A stretch of DNA of 64,000 nt from Bryobacteraceae bacterium (GTDB taxonomy: Bacteria; Acidobacteriota; Terriglobia; Bryobacterales; Bryobacteraceae): contig JARKOC010000049.1 in NCBI GenBank assembly GCA_029975915.1, forward strand, positions 3,694-67,693, written 5' to 3'. The position numbers and the translations under genes are program-made. The notes under the pieces are model-generated. The model made no database searches, had not been told where the DNA came from, and was given only the letters and a program-made list of their open reading frames with translations. Positions 62,982 through 64,000 of the stretch are shown here, one piece after another; positions within the stretch are counted from its first letter, which is position 1, and each line of letters opens with the position of its first letter.

Positions 62982-63359
62982 TCAGGAACCGAGCTTGACG
63001 TTGAGCCGCAGCCACGGCACGAGTTTGTGGAAGCTAAACTCCCCTTCTGCATACAGCCTGGAGACGAAGGCGTACGTCTCTCCTGCGTCCGCCGACAATT
63101 GCCCGCCGTTGATGGCGAGAAACGTGTAGGTGGCGGCAAAGGCAGTGCGCTTGTTGCCGTCGACGAACGGGTGATTCTGGGCTAGGCTCTCCCACAGCGC
63201 CGCCGCTTCCTCGATCAGATCTGCGTAGTAGCCGGTCTGGGGCCGGTAGAGTGCCGATTGCAGCAGGCCGAGATCTCGAACGCCGTGCGACCCGCCATAT
63301 CGCTCGATCTGATCCTCGTGCATGGCAAGCACCTCCGGCAGCGCGAGGTAGTCGGTCAT
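62982..63359 (-). CDS. doc: Doc-type Fic-fold toxin
   Basis: This 125-residue protein has the Fic motif HPFVDGNKR (His63 to Arg71), close to the HxFx(D/N)(A/G)NKR form of the Doc kinase, and the usual small all-helical fold. Doc phosphorylates EF-Tu and stops translation. The ATG overlaps the antitoxin stop (ATGA). It lies between the epimerase and its 3'-end repeat. Confidence 0.9.
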   Translation of the reverse strand: MTDYLALPEVLAMHEDQIERYGGSHGVRDLGLLQSALYRPQTGYYADLIEEAAALWESLAQNHPFVDGNKRTAFAATYTFLAINGGQLSADAGETYAFVSRLYAEGEFSFHKLVPWLRLNVKLGS

Positions 63360-63583
63360 TTCGCGAGCTTCTTATAGAGCTCACTGTATTTTTCGTGGCT
63401 GCCAAGGTAGGCGGCCATCACGTGCGGACGAGGCCGGGCGTTCTTCCGCTTCTCGATCAGATCGGCCAGCGCTTCATCCACCAGCGCCTGGATCTGCCGT
63501 CCTTCCTCTTGTGCAAGCTTGCGGACGGTTGACAGCAGTTGTGAATTGACCTGCGTCGCGAACTTTTCTCTCACCTGGGGCAT
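63356..63583 (-). CDS. ribbon-helix-helix antitoxin partner of Doc
   Basis: This 75-residue protein starts at the ATG at 63583; AGAGG lies 7 nt upstream, a better spacing than for the ATG at 63589. The N-terminal part (FATQVNSQLLSTVRKLAQEEG) fits a ribbon-helix-helix DNA-binding fold. The C-terminal part (SHEKYSELYKKLAK) would be the toxin-neutralising tail. The Phd fold usual for Doc antitoxins is not seen, so this is an alternative partner family. It probably autoregulates via the palindrome upstream. Confidence 0.82.
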   Translation of the reverse strand: MPQVREKFATQVNSQLLSTVRKLAQEEGRQIQALVDEALADLIEKRKNARPRPHVMAAYLGSHEKYSELYKKLAK

Positions 63584-63613
63584 GACCATACCTCTTCTGG
63601 CTCGATTCTCACC

Positions 63614-63640
63614 GTATCATGACGCATCATGATACGTCAA
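63614..63640 (-). promoter_or_regulatory. palindromic operator overlapping the toxin-antitoxin promoter
   Basis: GTATCATGA and TCATGATAC (63614-63622 and 63627-63635) form a perfect 9-bp inverted repeat with a 4-nt spacer, 31 nt upstream of the antitoxin start. On the minus strand TTGACG (63635-63640) is a good -35, and -10-like GATAC bases fall inside the palindrome. Binding of a ribbon-helix-helix antitoxin here would block the promoter. Confidence 0.65.
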
Positions 63641-63776
63641 GATTCCGTGACAGGCGCTCATGTGCAGATTGAGCGAACCTTGACTGACGATACTCTTGCG
63701 TGCGGCTTTCCGGCGCTTTTGAGCGATCCGCCGATCGATCGTTTCGGCCCGGCGTGTTGGCGCACCCACCATGATA

Positions 63777-63857
63777 GACCTCGGTCACGCGCCGCAGTTC
63801 AGCTTCGAGGAAGGCCTCCGCCGGACCCTGGACTGGTACGAGAAATCGCGCGGCTGA
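63777..63857 (+). pseudogene. 3'-end fragment of a nucleotide-sugar epimerase gene
   Basis: In frame it encodes the same 26 terminal residues as the intact epimerase (DLGHAPQFSFEEGLRRTLDW onwards) and ends with TGA. Homology stops just upstream of 63777, so the rest of the gene is missing. It is the second copy of the direct repeat around the toxin-antitoxin pair and abuts the group II intron end. The 355-nt stretch without an intact gene (63590-63944) holds only the operator, this remnant and the intron 3' region. Confidence 0.8.
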
Positions 63858-63867
63858 GACAATCGAC

Positions 63868-64000
63868 ATAGGTAGGCTCTCACGAGCTTTCCCTGTCACA
63901 CCACCCGGCGTACGGGTCCGTACCGGGCGGTTCGGCGGGTTGAGCTACCGACGAACAGTCAGTCTCGGAATCCCGAGCGAGTCGAAATAGGCGTTGGGCA
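63868..64000 (-). mobile_element. 3' end of a group II intron (domains V and VI)
   Basis: Complement 63901-63930 folds as a domain V: an 8-bp stem (CCGCCCGG with CCGGGTGG, one G-U pair), the typical 2-nt bulge (CG) and a 4-bp upper stem TACG/CGTA. Further 3' on the minus strand, AGCTCGTGAGAGC forms a small hairpin with a GTGA tetraloop. CCTACCTAT after it fits domain VI with a branch-point A shortly before the 3' splice site near 63868. The intron-encoded protein ends just upstream. The remaining intron lies outside the window. Confidence 0.72.
63945..64000 (-). CDS. C-terminal tip of an intron-encoded reverse transcriptase/maturase (partial)
   Basis: Eighteen codons are visible on the minus strand, reading PNAYFDSLGIPRLTVRR and a TAG stop, with the 5' part beyond the window. 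N-A-Y/W-F-x-x-L-G near the C-terminus is a pattern I associate with group II intron reverse transcriptases. It ends 14 nt before domain V, the expected order for an intron with its ORF in domain IV (inference). The identification depends mainly on the RNA domains next to it. Confidence 0.6.
   Translation of the reverse strand, partial: PNAYFDSLGIPRLTVRR

Overview
The window is a high-GC bacterial chromosome segment. The gene set points to an acidobacterium of the Bryobacterales/Solibacter type, although there is no rRNA or marker phylogeny here to prove it. The supporting features are a TonB receptor with a carboxypeptidase-regulatory N-terminus, Gfo/Idh and DUF6807 proteins with twin-arginine leaders, a GH78-like rhamnosidase, heptosyltransferases (so a Gram-negative LPS), Flp pilin and CpaE. 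Genes are tightly packed, with many ATGA, GTGA or TTGA overlaps.

Layout. 1-9.1 kb: end of a hypothetical protein, two thioredoxin-fold proteins, a ROK kinase, a peroxiredoxin whose peroxidatic residue is encoded by UGA followed by a bSECIS-like hairpin (predicted selenoprotein), histidine ammonia-lyase, a TrmH-type methylase, a hydrolase and a polysaccharide-export ABC pair. 9.1-16.7 kb: amidohydrolase, membrane proteins, a sulfatase and a two-subunit IorAB-like molybdenum hydroxylase. 16.8-20.4 kb: a PduT/PduS-like pair (microcompartment shell protein plus flavin/Fe-S reductase) with no other compartment genes, downstream of a large membrane protein. 20.5-24.4 kb: MFS transporter, QueC, QueE and CpaE. 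24.5-30.9 kb: lipoprotein, AlkD-like protein, an ABC exporter whose permease is fused to an amidohydrolase-like domain lacking metal ligands, a DJ-1/PfpI protein, a class A beta-lactamase-fold protein, CrcB and DUF190. 31.1-39.9 kb: a carbohydrate-use block (Gfo/Idh, DUF6807, TonB receptor, DUF4832, GH78).

39.9-40.3 kb is a 445-base gap holding two tandem copies of a structured RNA. Each copy has its own sigma-70-like promoter, compensatory stem changes and an identical 3' hairpin block. 40.3-52.7 kb: lipoprotein, aldo/keto reductase, membrane protein, YihX-like HAD phosphatase, BlaI-type regulator, YhaM-like exonuclease, SurA-like chaperone, Mfd, RfaE2, carbonic anhydrase and SulP transporter. 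52.8-62.9 kb: an envelope block with two heptosyltransferases flanking a degenerate RfaE2-like protein, an ICMT-like methyltransferase, a beta-CASP nuclease, a pilin, two convergent glycosyltransferase-methyltransferase fusions, a sugar isomerase and a nucleotide-sugar epimerase.

62.9-64 kb is an accessory patch: a Doc/RHH toxin-antitoxin pair with a palindromic operator, flanked by an 82-bp direct repeat of the epimerase 3' end, then the 3' end of a minus-strand group II intron that runs off the window. The strongest leads are the tandem ncRNA, the UGA-containing peroxiredoxin, the solitary PduS-PduT pair and the permease-pseudoamidohydrolase fusion. I saw no tRNA, rRNA or CRISPR array.
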